Shown here: positions 35,469-48,087 of the stretch, in pieces
How positions within the stretch are numbered: the stretch's first letter is position 1
Layout of the letters: each line of letters opens with the position of its first letter
NCBI GenBank assembly: GCA_028583405.1
Contig: CM053256.1
Span: 9,303,210-9,367,209, forward strand
DNA: 64,000 nucleotides
Origin: Pogonophryne albipinna
Lineage: Eukaryota > Chordata > Actinopteri > Perciformes > Artedidraconidae
Direction: 5' to 3'
Made by a program: the position numbers and the translations under genes
The notes under the pieces: model-generated
Seen by the model: only the letters and a program-made list of their open reading frames with translations
What the model was told of the DNA's origin: nothing
The model's database searches: none

Positions 35469-38096
35469 CTGGAGGTCATAGGCGGTGAAGAGCTGAACTT
35501 CAGACACTTCGCCTTTGCGTGCCGCCTTCTTCCTGAACAAGCTCAACAGCATGCCGATCCAACTCCGCGTAAAAGTGGTTCTTCAGGTTGAGGTTCGTTA
35601 TCCTGTGAAACTCTGCACAAATATAAAATGACTATTTAATTCAGAGTACAATGTATATGTGGACTGAAGGCAGCAGAGATAAACAGAAACATGACATGCA
35701 AAATCTGAGTAAACATGCCAAGTTATCAGTGACAAAGGCACACAAAATTATTATATAGTTATAATATCTAAAATATTTTCACCTGTGACTCCATTGTCAA
35801 GGCAGGCCAGCGTTCCAGGATCTCTCCAACAGGTAGCTCATCATTGATGATCTCATTGCGCCGCAGGGCAAAGATAGTCTGCATTAACTTTGCAATCAAG
35901 GGATGGTTTTTATCTCTCATCTTAACACACACTAGCACCCCCCCCCCCCCCCAAACGCAGCGCACCTACAGTGTAAGTCACCACAGTTTCGCTGTTGCGA
36001 GGCTCCACTAGCACCACAGGCTCCCCCCTCCCCCCCCAAGCGCGTTACAGTTTCTCCACTGCTTACCAGGTTGAAGAAGCCCTTTATCTGCCAGTTGCTT
36101 CAGTTTCAGCCTAAAGACAAAAAACATTGAAGGTTAGCTGGGTTGCTAAGTTTTCACAAAATGATCAGAGAAACACTATTTTCGAGCATAAAATGGCGGC
36201 AGGCGGCGCGCTTTCTTCTTTTGTTACCGCATGGATGTCTGGGCATGTTTTATTAACTTAGAGGCATAGAGGATTTACGTTAATTGTATCCACTAACGTT
36301 GTGCCACAACCGTGCGTTCTGCATCAGGGGATATGCAGGAATCCTGAAGTCAAATTTAATACCTTTTAAGACCTTTTTTAAGACCCTTTCCATACATTTT
36401 AAGACCTCATTGCTACTTCGAGTTCTAACCGGTTACATTGGCGACACACTTTACCTCACATTTACTATATTGATTGTAAGATAGCACAACTAAACAGAGT
36501 GCAGACAGACTACTGAAGCCTCCTCTCCACATGAACTTCAACCTCTCTGTGAAGGTCAGGTTTAATGCAGTATGCTGCTTTGTTGCTTCTGTACTCTGTG
36601 CTCTTTCATTCCAGCAAAACTCCTCAGAAATCATTAGAAACCAGTATTTGACCAATAAACAAAACTATTGACAAAACTTTGAACTATGAAATATATTAAA
36701 CTTTGGTGAGCTTCAGCGGGGTAATGCCATATAGGAGCTCCCTCACAAATACCCAGGGGTTAAATTGGGCTGGGGCTGTCCGGGGCTAAGCCCGGCACAT
36801 AGGACGATGCTCTGACATCATCACCCTCACACATTTGTCATATGTTTACAAAAAACGATATATATGTTAAGACTTTTCTCGTTCTTAATATAGACTATAT
36901 TTAGGGTCGATATGGGTTGACCTTACTTTAAAATAGCAGATCTCTGTGACCGGATATAGTTTGGCTTAGACCCCGGCCCCACGAGGACGCATACAGTAAA
37001 ACGCTTATGCAAACGCAAAAAAGTCTTCCGTTCACACGCATTCGATTCATGTCACACGCATTCGATTCATTAACGTGTCCATTCCATAGGTCCGTTCACA
37101 CTAGAGTCTAGACCGCTGGAAATGCTGTAGTACATATGCCAGGCCTGTAAGTGGCGCTGCTGCCGCCACAAAATACACCAAAAGCAGCGAAGAAGACCCC
37201 GGAGCATGGTTGCCCTTCTGTTTATTCTCCGCGGTGGACGGCGTGTTCTCCTGCTGGATATCTCTCAGGTAGTCCACCAGCAGATAACCCCCCCGCCCCC
37301 CACAGAGCGGAGCAAGGCAACGAAACAAAGAAGCAGCATTTTATGGCACGCTATGCATGGGGCCACCTTGAGGGGGTTTCCCGACATGTTGTTTCAGTAA
37401 ATTAAAGTGTGTTTCATGTTGTCGTTGCTGTGGACCTTCTTAATACCTTGGAAAATGCCGTTTAATACTTTTTAATACTTTTTAATAGCCTTAATTTTCG
37501 CTAAATTGATTTATCAACTTTTAATACTTTTTAAGACCCCGTGGACACCCTGTGCATATTTTGTAAAAGCAAGCTAACTTGAAACCCATTGTAAAATGAA
37601 TAGTCTAGTATTTCAAGTTGGCTTGCTTTTACAAACATGCAGAATGCATGGTTGTGGTAATTGTAGTGGATGAAATGAACTTAAATCCTCTATGCCTCTA
37701 AGTTAATAAAATATGACCATACATGCATGCAGTAACAAAAGAGAAGAAAAAAAACTCCCGCCATTTGCGATTCGAATTTTCCAGAGAACTTTTGCAACAC
37801 AAACGTTCCACTTTGAGATATAACTTAAAGCAATATAAAATACTGTCTTACAGGTTTAAATCATTTTTCAAGTGAGGCAGATATTAAATCTAGGCTAGCT
37901 AACAAGAGCTCAAATCAAACTAACACACCATGCGACACAAAGAGCATTAGATGCAGAAATGAATAACAAATCATTTAAAGACTGTGCAAAGGCAAGACGT
38001 AACTTACCAGAGTAGCGCGGTCAAATTCCGGCAGTGAGACTCGAGGGCACGGTGGACAAAGTATACTTCTGGAAGTTTGAGTTTGAGTGATTTCAT
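35469..38096 (-). pseudogene. multi-exon gene remnant, U5
   Basis: Exons 38008..38096, 36067..36110, 35783..36007 and 35469..35610. The poly-C tract has 15 bases, so exon 3 is out of frame. Exon 1 has the 6-base duplication; the last exon has AYDLQ and the shared frameshift. Confidence 0.52.
36193..37766. repeat. fold-back inverted repeat with inserted element, U5
   Basis: Arms as in U1; inserted element 36325-37552. Confidence 0.68.
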
Positions 38097-38317
38097 CCGA
38101 GAGGAGCTATAATGGCGGACTCAAATGAACGAACGCATGGGTGAGAGCAGCGCCATATAGACTGAGAGTTATGTCATCTCCGTTCACTCCAATGGACCAC
38201 TTTTTTACAGCAATGGCGGATCGTGGAGCCTCTCAATCGTTCCCCGGAAGTTAGCGCCAAGGCTAGCAGAGCTATAGAGTTGCAGCATAATAGACCGTTC
38301 GTGACGGACTTTTAAAG
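38097..38317. promoter_or_regulatory. head-to-head promoter with plus-strand exon 1, U5
   Basis: Minus start at 38096; plus ATG at 38213 and donor after 38317. Confidence 0.48.
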
Positions 38318-39037
38318 GTAAGAAGAAGTTTAAAGATTTATATTGCGGATATTATCAGTACATCTGATTCAAATTAACATGTGTATTAAAGGATGTCAGT
38401 GGATTATCCCTAAATTAGTAGATTTAGGGAACGTTTACAGATAACAGATCAAGCTAGGATACCGAATCAAGTTAGCAACACACGTTGAACAGCCTTTTAA
38501 TTGTAAATTCCGTTCTCTTAATGTCATTTCGTCCAACATTGTTGAATTAGAGAAGAGGGGCTTCTAAACGGGATTGTATGCGGGGGTGGAGGGAGTTAAA
38601 TATTAGATTATTACCTGTCTGTATAATGTTGCAGCTCAGCTGATTTTGGATTGATGGCAAAGGGAGAGGGACTTAAGTGAGAGTGAAAACACAAGGCAAT
38701 TTTAATACTACTGTTTTATATAAGTAAGCATACTAAACATGTATTCTATCACTGTATTATATAAGTAATCTTGTTAGTAACCTACTGTATGGCAGGTGGA
38801 GGGGCAGTGATGTTACAGGTGGAGGAGCAAGACTGCAAGACTACAAACTCACAAGACAGGGAAATCGAAGTTTGTTCTCCAGAGAAGAGGTTGATTTCAC
38901 TTCAATTTTTTCATATTTTCTAAAGATGTGGAAATGGCACAAAAAAAAACTTGAGAGCTGTAACCAAGACAACTGTAACAACATGAGTAGAGAGCCACCA
39001 AGGTTTTTCAAGTCCCTCTCTTACTCCATTTTGCCAA

Positions 39038-40283
39038 GGCAAGGCAAGGCAAGGCAAGTTTATTTATATAGCACTTTTCAACACAAGGCAATTCAAAGTG
39101 CTTTACAAAAAATGAAAGACATTAAGAAAATGGCATTTAAAATCAGTCATTAAAAAGAAAAGCAAATAAAATAAACATTAAAAGAAAAAAAAATACATGA
39201 ATAAAAGTTACAGTGCAGTTTAAGATGTGAATAGTTCAATTAAAAGCAGCGACAAAAAGAAAAGTCTTCAGCCTGGATTTAAAAGTAGTCAGAGTTGCAG
39301 CGGACCTGCAGGTTTCTGGGAGTTTGTTCCAGATATTTGGAGCATAATAACTGAACGCTGCTTCTCCATGTTTAGTTCTCACTCTGGGGACCGAAAGCTG
39401 ACCAGTCCCTGAAGACCTGAGAGATCTGGATGGTTCATAATTTAGCAGGAGGTCAGAAATGTATTTTGGGCCTAAACCATTCAGTGCTTTATAAACCAGC
39501 AGCAGTATTTTGAAATCTATTCTTTGACACACAGGAAGCCAGTGTAAAGACTTCAGAACAGGAGTGATGTGATCCACTTTCTTAGTGTTAGTGAGGACTC
39601 GAGCAGCGGCGTTCTGAATCAGCTGCAGCTTTCTAATAGATTTTTTAGTGAGACCTGTGAAGACACCATTGCAGTAGTCGAGTCTACTGAAGATAAAAGC
39701 ATGGACAAGTTTTTCCAAATCCTGCTGTGACATTAGTCTTTTAATCCTAGATATGTTCTTTAGGTGATAGTAGGCTGATTTAGTAACTGTTTTAATATGA
39801 CTGTTGAAACTCAGGTCAGAGTCCATGACTACACCTAGATTTCTGGCTTTATCTGTTGTTTTGAACATTGCAGACTGAAGCTCAGCGCTAACTTTTATAC
39901 GTTCTGCCTTGGCTCCAAAAACCATTACCTCAGTTTTATCTTTGTTTAATTGGAGAAAGTTCTGACACATCCAGTCATTGATTTGTTCAATGCACTTAGT
40001 GTTTGAATTGGAGCATAGTCTCCTGGTGAAATTGTTACGTACATTTGTGTGTCATCCGCATAGCTATGGTAACTTATTTTGTTGTTCTTCATTATCTGAG
40101 CCAGTAGTAGCATGTAGACGTTAAAGAGAAGAGGCCCCAAGATGGAGCCTTGAGGTACCCCACATGTCATATTTGTCAACTCAGATGTGTATTTACCTAT
40201 AGAAACAAAGTTGTTTCTGTCCTTTAAGTAGGATTCAAACCAATTTAGAACTGTTTCCGAACCCAACCCAACTGTTTCCGAAC
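39038..40283 (-). mobile_element. 5'-truncated L2/CR1-group LINE, U5 only
   Basis: Minus-strand coding for the C-terminal half of a non-LTR reverse transcriptase. The first segment (about 40283-39990) has WFESYLKDR, GVPQGSILGPLLF and the catalytic YADDT. The second (39970-39236, 244 codons) has YYHLKNISRIKRLM, SRLDYCNGV, LQLIQNAAARVL and LHWLPV, ending FKSRLKTFLF. One frame change near 40000 separates them. The 3' end is a (CTTGC)n-type tail at 39038-39057 (plus strand GGCAAGGCAAGG). U1-U4 have the empty site, so the insertion followed duplication. CCAA flanks both sides (39034-39037, 40284-40287). The 5' junction carries a 21-base tandem duplication (40249-40290). Confidence 0.85.
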
Positions 40284-41324
40284 CCAACCCAAACTTCCAG
40301 GTACATGACGGGACACCTTGCTTGTTTTTGTTGTTTGCGCTCCTCTGGCTGGGTGCTGGCAGGTGGAGGGCAGTGATCCCTTCCCTTCTTCCCTCAATCT
40401 TTGAGACTAATGTAAGTAGAAGACATGGCAGTGTAAATGTTCGAACATTTAAAATATTATACCACTTAAAAATAAGAAATATTACTTTTGTTACTAAGAG
40501 TTCATACTTATTATACCTGTGTCACCTTTCACACTATCGCTGTGATCATGAGCTATGGGCTTTGTAGTGGTGCAGGGGCCCTTCTCTTTTTGACAACAGG
40601 GCGATGCACGAAGATGGTGGGTATAGCCTCTGCTCTCAGCCTAGTCTTGCCCTTTTTTGTCTTGACAAACTGGTCTGCATCAAAATGTGCCTGCGGAGTG
40701 ACTTGAGGTTACTTCACACACAGAACAACTCAGTTTTGTTTGCCCACATACATATTCCATAGTGGTTGAATACACAGTATTAGGAAACACTTTATACTTA
40801 CTGGACATGTTGTATATAAAATATGACCAAGAATGTGAGACAACTTTATAGAAATTCATATCACATCTGTTACTGATGCCATTTATCATACTTTGTTAAA
40901 CTCACAAATAATAAAGTTCCATAACTTCAGTTGGGAACAGAGACCACACCTTCTCTCCCCAAGGCAATTTCCCATCCAATAGGTGTGCTATATAGGTGTG
41001 TATAACCCTTTCTCCTGTCGGTTACTCCCTCTTTCAGCACAAGAACCAGAGGGGGATTCAATGGAGCCTGAATACCTGCACTGAGACCCTCACCCTGCAC
41101 CCTGAGTCTCAACTCAGTGTTTTTCAAGCCTTTCCCTGTTTTTTTGTATTAAACAAAATATTAAGCTTTCCCAATGGTGTAGAGGGATTTGTATTCCTTA
41201 ATAATATTCATAAACTTAACCATGTTGTAGTTTGAGAAAGGCTAAACCATATCAAAGAATACATTTATTAACTACATTATCTCATTTAGCTGTAGCTTTT
41301 ATAAACAACAAAAAATACGTATTG

Positions 41325-41387
41325 TTCAGTCGTTGAACCAGGGACCCTGCGGTCGTGAGTCAACTGCTTTCCAGCTGAGCCACAGCA
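41325..41387 (-). repeat. tRNA-like fragment, U5
   Basis: Duplicate of 23585-23645. Confidence 0.4.
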
Positions 41388-41764
41388 CACACACTAAATC
41401 TCACTGAAAACACTGCAACATATTATTCCTGTATTTATTCATTTATTTGTTCATGTTTTTATTCCTACATTTATTTATGCTTGTATCCATTTATACTTAT
41501 GACATGTTCCCACCTCTATATAAGTGAGGGTCTGAGCTCTCTTGATTCCATCGTGTCACCGAGCCCGGGTACAGGAGGGGTAATATGATTCTTAGTATAC
41601 ATCCATGGGTATTATGAGCGTTGTGGTTCAACCGATCTGAATCGCTTCCTGAAGCAGTCACGTGGTATCGACAGGCAGCGAGGCTTCGTTTGTCATCGAT
41701 GACGTCACTGGCCCAAAACGATACAAGCCTCGATACATGCTTCACAAAAAGCTTCGGGGATTAC

Positions 41765-42394
41765 TCGACACACGCGCCGAAGCCTCGGCGCAATACGTAA
41801 CATCACTAGCCATACCTATATAAAACATGTCTGTGAAGTTTTTTTATTTCAAAATACCAAACAGATCATGCATTTTAGCCATGCCTCATTTCACTCTATT
41901 TGCTCTTTCCAGCCCTGTTTTTGCAAGGGCTGATTCTGCTTTTGTGGCAGACTACAGCGCCACTTACAGGCCTGGCATATGTACTACAGTGTCTCCAGCG
42001 CTTTCGAGTGGCAATGGCTGTGGCCCAACCCCCCATTCCGCTGATAGGTGGAGAGTTGTCCATATAGGCGGAGCACCCCTTTTCTGACGTCAGAAAAATT
42101 CAAATCTGTATCAGCTCCGTTGCAGCCCCATTTTTAGAGATTTGGGTATGGAGGAAAAGAGAGAGGGTTGTGTTTTCTGACACTTGGTGAGTTCCCTGAC
42201 ACACCGGGGACACACATATTTGTGTATAAAAGACGTACAAAAGTGCATTTTGCATGATAGGTCCCCTTTAAAGCATCACGTTGTGGCTTCAGCAGTCAGT
42301 TTCCTCTCCCTTTTTCTCTCGCCCGGTTGTTTTTGTGTTTTGTTACTTCCCTTTGTACCCGTATTTTAGGAGGGAATGTAACCGGTTGACACAC
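41765..42394. mobile_element. fish repeat closing the U block (U5 copy)
   Basis: Copy of 13840-14450. It ends ...ACCGGTTGACACAC, where the provirus inserted. Confidence 0.45.
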
Positions 42395-43158
42395 TGTAGT
42401 GGCAAACTTTATATCTATGTAGGTTAAAACCCTATATGTAATGCAGACGTTATATTTTAACTGTATGGTCACATCATTTGCAGCAGTTCCTCGAAATGAT
42501 GTGTTTTGGCTCTATAACCCTTTTTACACTCATAGCAGTTTTCAGATAATATGTATTTTAGCTTACAACCTCTGTCAGCACTTACAACAGTTCCCCTAAG
42601 GATGTACTGACACTCATGACCTTTAAAAACGAAGGAGTAAGGTCTGGGTGATGTGTTCTAGGTCATGTCCTTTGTCTGCTTTGTGATTGACACTTTAAGG
42701 TCACCTAAGGTCTGAACTTTATGAGGGACCGGGGTGCCAAGCACAGGGCAATGGGCAAGTTCCTGTTAGCTTCCCTGTCCCATACTTAAGTTCCCCATTT
42801 CTTGTCTCCTCCATCTGCTGCTGACAAAGTTTCTTCACTTCCCCTGTTGAACAAGTTCCTAGTTTAATCTATTAGTGATTGACAGTTTCTGTTCCTTTGG
42901 AAATCTTATCTCTCCTGCCAGGGCCCTCCTTTCGATAAGTGACGGAATGTTGTTGAACTGACAAGATCCTACATAACCTGTATGCATTTTCTACTCTGCG
43001 CGCACTCTTTCAGAATACTCTGTACTCTGTGAGACCTGTGTCTTCGAAGCTTCGAATAAATAACCAGAAAGACAACTCTGCTTGTTTCACCATTTATTGT
43101 TGATCATTCTGACTTATGTATCTCCACAGTATTGATTGGGTCTAATATTTCCATAACA
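42395..43158 (+). repeat. provirus 5' LTR
   Basis: Starts TGTAGTGGC and ends CATAACA. AATAAA at 43055-43060 is the likely polyadenylation signal. It differs from the 3' LTR at three single bases (near 42506, 43027 and 43151). Confidence 0.93.
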
Positions 43159-43161
43159 AAT

Positions 43162-43179
43162 TGGCGTTGTCGGCAGGAT
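43162..43179 (+). other. primer-binding site, tRNA-Ser-like
   Basis: TGGCGTTGTCGGCAGGAT begins three bases after the LTR. Its complement ends in CCA and fits the 3' end of vertebrate serine tRNA (AGA type), as I recall it, with one mismatch. The tRNA comparison is from memory. Confidence 0.6.
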
Positions 43180-43575
43180 CTCTGCAAGTTCGATTGGGGA
43201 CACCTGCGGACGCTGGTGGTCGCGCTCCGGGATCCTCGGATCCTCCTCTACCTCGACAGAAACCGTACGGGACGAGAGGACCAGCGCCGGGGTGGAACCG
43301 ATTGACTTCACGAGATCCAACGAACTCAAAAGGCTTTCAATACTCGGTGAGATGTACAGTGTCTAAATTGTTTAAAGTTAAACGTAATTAAACTCCATGA
43401 CATTTATGAGAGGGACCGCTCGAAAGTAGGATATTTGATAATATCCAATCGTAGCCTGGGATTACGATCAGTCTTTGTGTGATTTCTACTGAGGAACAAA
43501 TATCACATCACCGACGGGTGAAAAATAGTGTTTGATAACACGGGGTGTTTAGAGTAAACACTTAGAGACTTTGTT

Positions 43576-44460
43576 ATGGGAGCAAAGCAGAACGGGGGCC
43601 TGGTACATCCTCCTGAGGGTCCGATTGTAGATGTCATGCGAGCCAAACACGGTGAAAGCAGTCTGTCTAAATTAAACATATGGACGGAAATGTTCGGATT
43701 TCCAAAGGGAGGTTCTTTTAGTAAGATAAAAATCCAAAACCTAAAGAATAAATTACAGGAACATGAGGATGGAATGAAGAGTAAAAATACAATTAAAATA
43801 AAAGACCTAGAGGAGCTGAACACTCACAGAAAGTGTTTAAAATACTGGGAGGATGAAGCAGAATGCAGTGAAAGGAGGCAGTTGGCCTCGGCAATAAAGA
43901 AAATCTTAAGGTTGAAGATGAATGTGAAGAAAAGAAGGAAAATAAATTATTTCCAAAACCATGTAAAACCCAGACATCTCTGTGTCCTTCCATTGCAGGC
44001 CTGGATGACCTCTCCTCGACTGGGTATCCTTTCCCTCCCCCGGGGTACAACCCTGGCAATCCGGCTGGTCCACCTCAACCACCTCCCCCGCCACTACAAG
44101 CCCCAGCCATGCAGTCAACAGACTCCCCGTCAACTCCAAGCTCGTCCACCCCCACCAGGCCCAAGTATTCCGGGACAACAGCGGGATAAACAAACCCGAT
44201 GCCCTAGGAGACCAAGCAGGCGTTTAGGAGACACACCTCAGTAATGCCTTCCTCAACGGACTCACAGCCACAGCGCAAGCCGCGCAGAATGCTGGCCGCT
44301 CACAATACCGAGGGAGAGGCAGAGGAGGTTTTCCGAGGCAGAGGACGAGAAGCAAGACCTTCAAACGACGAAAGATGTTTCAAGTGTGGCAGTGTTGAAC
44401 ATTGGATTCTGGGACTGCCCACAGAACACTGGCAGCGGAGGCAGAGGGGGACAGCAAGGA
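43576..44460 (+). pseudogene. gag: provirus gag remnant
   Basis: A frame from ATG 43576 begins MGAKQNGG, with Gly2 suited to N-myristoylation, and gives a basic, helical matrix-like region to about 43965. There the reading changes to another frame that is proline-rich (YPFPPPGYNPGNPAGPPQPP) and stops at 44187-44189. A basic Gly/Arg-rich part and a zinc-knuckle start (CFKCGSVEHW, 44376-44405) follow in a third frame, which shifts again before the last Cys. There is no room for a capsid domain between the proline-rich part and the zinc knuckle, so the capsid has been lost. The gene cannot make a working Gag. Confidence 0.75.
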
Positions 44461-44686
44461 CGGGGCCATTCACAATCAGACTGACCTACACCAGATGGGG
44501 AGGAAGGGGCCCAATCGAGCGAGACGGAAATTCAGCCTGCAGTATCTGACCAGGGAAGTGATAACACACACACACACATCATACAGGCTATTGAGAAATT
44601 GGAAGATTTAGAGAAAATGTCTGTAATTGAAAATGGTACATATCTGAAATATTTTTAAAAAAAATCCCACACTTACTTTAGCTATT

Positions 44687-45145
44687 ATGGGTGTTAATGT
44701 TACATTTCTGGTTGATTCTGGGGCAACCCACTCGGTTGTAAAAAGGGCAGATTTGCCAGATTGCAAATTTAGTTGCAGATTTATTCACTCAATAGGAGCG
44801 GCTGGGGTAACTGTAAAGGAGAAGTTTTCTATACCGCTTCAGTGCAAAGATAACGGTGATGACAGTCATCCATTTCCCACATCAGTCAAACACAGTTTCC
44901 TCTTATCATCAGTCTGCCCGATAAATTTACTGGGCAGAGATCTGATTCTCCGGTTCGGCTTAGACCTCATTTCCACAAATGAGGGTCTTAAAGCCCGACG
45001 GCCATCTCCAGCGATGGTGCAAAACCCCACTGTGGATGATAAAGAACTGTTGAGTGTGTATCAATGGCTGCTGACATATCCTGACAGCGTGTTTTTCCAC
45101 CTGCTGTGTTTATGGAAACTTCTCATTTGCATTGTACTGCTAAAG
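44687..45145 (+). pseudogene. pro: provirus protease region
   Basis: A frame of about 150 codons carries the retropepsin active site FLVDSGATHSVV near its start and the conserved NLLGRDLILRFGLDL about 75 residues later. This aspartic protease cleaves the polyproteins. After about 45090 the frame departs and the linker to reverse transcriptase is in other frames (45106-45450, then 45416-45733), so the pro-pol fusion is broken. Confidence 0.75.
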
Positions 45146-45415
45146 TGATTAATGAACCGTGTAAAAGCTTTGATGAGAGTTTCCTGCTGGAATGTCTGAA
45201 TGATGAGATCATGCTTAAAACTATGTATTGGGATTCACTGTGTAGCGCCATCTCTGTTACACTCACACCCGCACAACACAAGCTGTATCAAATCCCAGGG
45301 GCGGTCCCACACATTTCACTAGCCAGGGGGCCCACTGATAGATGGAGGGATTTGGGTCCAATCGTTAAAGACTGGGAATCTAGTACTGATTGGACTAGCA
45401 CAGACGACCCATTGA

Positions 45416-46887
45416 TTGAGTTTTCCCCAGTACATGAAGTACAACATTAACTGGCCAGTTCATGTACTACGTTCTCTGATCCTCACAGACAATGATGATT
45501 ATGTTAACCCGTCCGGCTCGGAGTTCTCATTTTTCAGTCATATTTCTGAGCTCCCTGACGCGCTAAAAACAGTGCCTCAGACACTGTGGGCAGCACACAA
45601 ATATGACGTAGGATTGATTCGCTCTGCGGAACCGGTAGTTATCACTCCTAAGTCCACTTTCCGTCCAAATCAACCCCAGTACCCATTGAAACGTGAAGCT
45701 GTTGATGGCATTCGGCCCCTTGTCTCTGCTTAAACAAGGGGTCATTATTCCGTGTAAAGATTCCCCGTACGCACTCCAGTGTTTCCTGTCAAAAAGATCA
45801 GAGACAAACCTCCTGACGAGTGGAGATTTGTCCAGGATTTACGAGCTGTGAATGCAGCAGTGCATGCCCGAGCGCCGCTCGTCCCAAATCCTTATCTGAT
45901 TCTTTCCCAAGTTCCAGCCTCTGCAGCATTCTTTACTGTCATAGACCTCTCAAATGCATTTTTCAGTGTTCCTGTACACAAAGACAGTCAGTTCTGGTTT
46001 GCATTTGAATATGATGGTAAACCTTACACATTCACACGTTTGTGTCAAGGCTACTGTGAATCTCCTACTGTGTACAACCAGGCATTGTGTACAAGTTTGG
46101 TCTCTCTCCAAGTTTCTAAAGGCATGGCTCTCATACAGTATGTTGATGATCTTATGATTTGCGCACCCACAGCAGAACAGTGTGAAACCGACACCATTGC
46201 TTTGTTAATGCACCTCGCAGCCGAGGGCCACAAAGCCAGTTTGTCAAAACTCCAATATGTACAAAAAACAGTTACATTTTTGGGTCATGTCATTTCAGGA
46301 GAGGGGAAAGCGCTTTCAGATAAGCGTATTGCATCATTGGCTGCTCTGCCAAAACCTGTCACTAAGCGACAGATGATGTCATTTTTGGGGATGTGCTCAT
46401 ATTGCAGGTCATTCATTCCAAACTATTCTCCAATCGAGTTGCCACTGCGTACAATTATGCATGTCAATGGTTTGAAACCTACAGATCACCTCATATGGAC
46501 ACCTGAAGCCAATGAAGCCTTCATTAAAATGAAGCTGGCTTTTCAATCCTCACCAACATTAGGCCTACCTGATCACACTAAACCTTTCACTCAGGCAGTG
46601 GATGAACGACATGGGTGTATGACCTCAGTTCTCCTTCAAGATCATGGGGGAAAACAAAGGCCTGTGGCCTATTTCTCCTCCAAGCTAGATCCTGTGGCTG
46701 CTGGTCTGCCTAAATGTCTCCGTGCAGTGGCTGCTGCTGAGAAAGCGCTCAACTCCTCACGGGACATTGTGACATATGCACCTTTGACCCTGTTAGTGCC
46801 ACATGCTGTTTCTCTCATCCTCTGTGAGCAGAGAACATCACACCTCTCTGCTGCACGATACCTTAGGTATCACACATGCCTGTTGGA
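45416..46887 (+). pseudogene. pol: provirus pol, reverse transcriptase part
   Basis: The N-terminal part (45416-45733) has VVITPKSTFRPNQPQYPLK and ends after a one-base-type break near 45720. The main frame from 45779 has WRFVQDLRAVN, the palm motif with VIDLSNAFFSV, and the catalytic IQYVDDLMI near 46134-46160. The thumb and connection region follow (LGHVISGEG, FLGMCSYCRSFIPNY). The frame is cut at 46887 by the hAT-type element. Allowing for that element and its 8-base duplication (1200 bases, a multiple of 3), the frame carries straight on at 48088. Confidence 0.88.
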
Positions 46888-48079
46888 CAGGGCCGGACTG
46901 GGACAATAAGTCAGGCCGGGAATTATACACCCAGCCAGGCCACTACCAGTTTTTTGTGCCATTTTGCTGGATTTATTTGTCAATTTTTACAGCGTTGCTG
47001 CCCGTAGTGATAGCCCTCTAAATCTACTACCCAAAAATAAAACATATGGACATGGGTTACTTTTAAAAAAAAAATGCAAATCTATTTAGGAACCTATGTG
47101 AACATATTTTAAGTGGGGGTGGACCCCAAATCCTATAGGGGGGTCCGGGGGCATGCCCCCCCGGTAAGATTTTTTTAAATTTAAATGCATCAATCTGGTG
47201 CATTTTGAGGGGGAAATAAAGAGACTACACCCATATGAAACATAACTGTATACATTTAAATAATCATAAAATCATAAAAACATGGCCATAACCAATAACA
47301 TACCATATCCAATATGAAAAAACATTGAAACTTGTTTATTTATTTGTTTTTGGTTCATTTATAGTTGCGAGTGTGTCTGTGCTCCTGAACCAGCCTCACC
47401 TGTCTCCCTCCTCTCCCCCTGCTCCTCTTTGAGGCAGAAGCAAAGAATAGTTTTAGCTCTCAACAAGTTTTAATAGTTTATCTTGCCTTTTTTCACCTAG
47501 TTAACGTTTTTTTTTTTTTATTATTATTCATGCATATTTTACTAATCACTCCCCCCTCAAATGGAAATATGTGTTTACATAAATGGTGACCAAACCGTTT
47601 GAGACCCACAGAGATAACTTAGACTAAGTTAACTATCTAAACACTCAGAGAGTCCTTTACCTCAACTGAGCTGTAGTTATCAGTCTCTCAGTCTGACTGC
47701 CTGGAGAGGACTCTCCCCCCACCTTGTTGTTGAAAAAGCTCCTTATATCCGTTAGCGCAGCTAGCATCAGATGCTAACAACAACAATACACGTAACCGGT
47801 GCGCGCGCTTTATCTCACTCGCTCGCGCCACACACACCCTCCTGAGCTTGAATGACACACATCGAGGGCATTAGTATGATCTGTAGGAAAGTGGCCATGT
47901 GGGCAGGCCACATCATGTTGACAGCCAGTCACCCTCTGTGAGGCAGAGTCAGACCCACATTTGCGCAGCGTTGCGTTCACAATACATACATCAAAGAAAA
48001 ATCCTCAGGCCAGCAGGCCACTTAACAGGCCAGGCCATCGGGAAACCTCCCGGTCCTCCCGATGGCCAGTCCGGGCCTG
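46888..48079. mobile_element. non-autonomous hAT-type element inside pol
   Basis: A 1192-bp insertion flanked by CTGTTGGA at 46880-46887 and 48080-48087. Ends are CAGGGCCGGACTGGG and, inverted, CAGGCCCGGACTGGC. No transposase frame is present; the interior is AT-rich with poly-A and poly-T runs. It is unrelated in sequence to the elements at 10648 and 50750 but of the same class. Confidence 0.88.
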
Positions 48080-48087
48080 CTGTTGGA

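Larger units (their letters stand above)
35429..42394. repeat. U block copy 5
   Basis: The longest uninterrupted version of the common U sequence. Gene remnant, fold-back repeat, promoter, downstream DNA, tRNA-like fragment and closing repeat (41765-42394) all run without the U1 replacement. It carries a private L2-type LINE (39038-40283). The provirus begins directly after it. Confidence 0.85.

Noticed and set aside
6241..42394. CRISPR-like or other prokaryotic repeat array
   Set aside because: Repeat units are kilobases long with eukaryotic splice sites and LINE/hAT content; there are no short repeats with unique spacers.
42395..43158. Possibility that the two 764-bp repeats are separate solo LTRs
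   Set aside because: A primer site follows the first, a polypurine tract precedes the second, and one ACAC duplication flanks the pair.
43114..43391. Overlapping frames just after the 5' LTR
   Set aside because: They fall in the primer site and leader region, with no retroviral domain.
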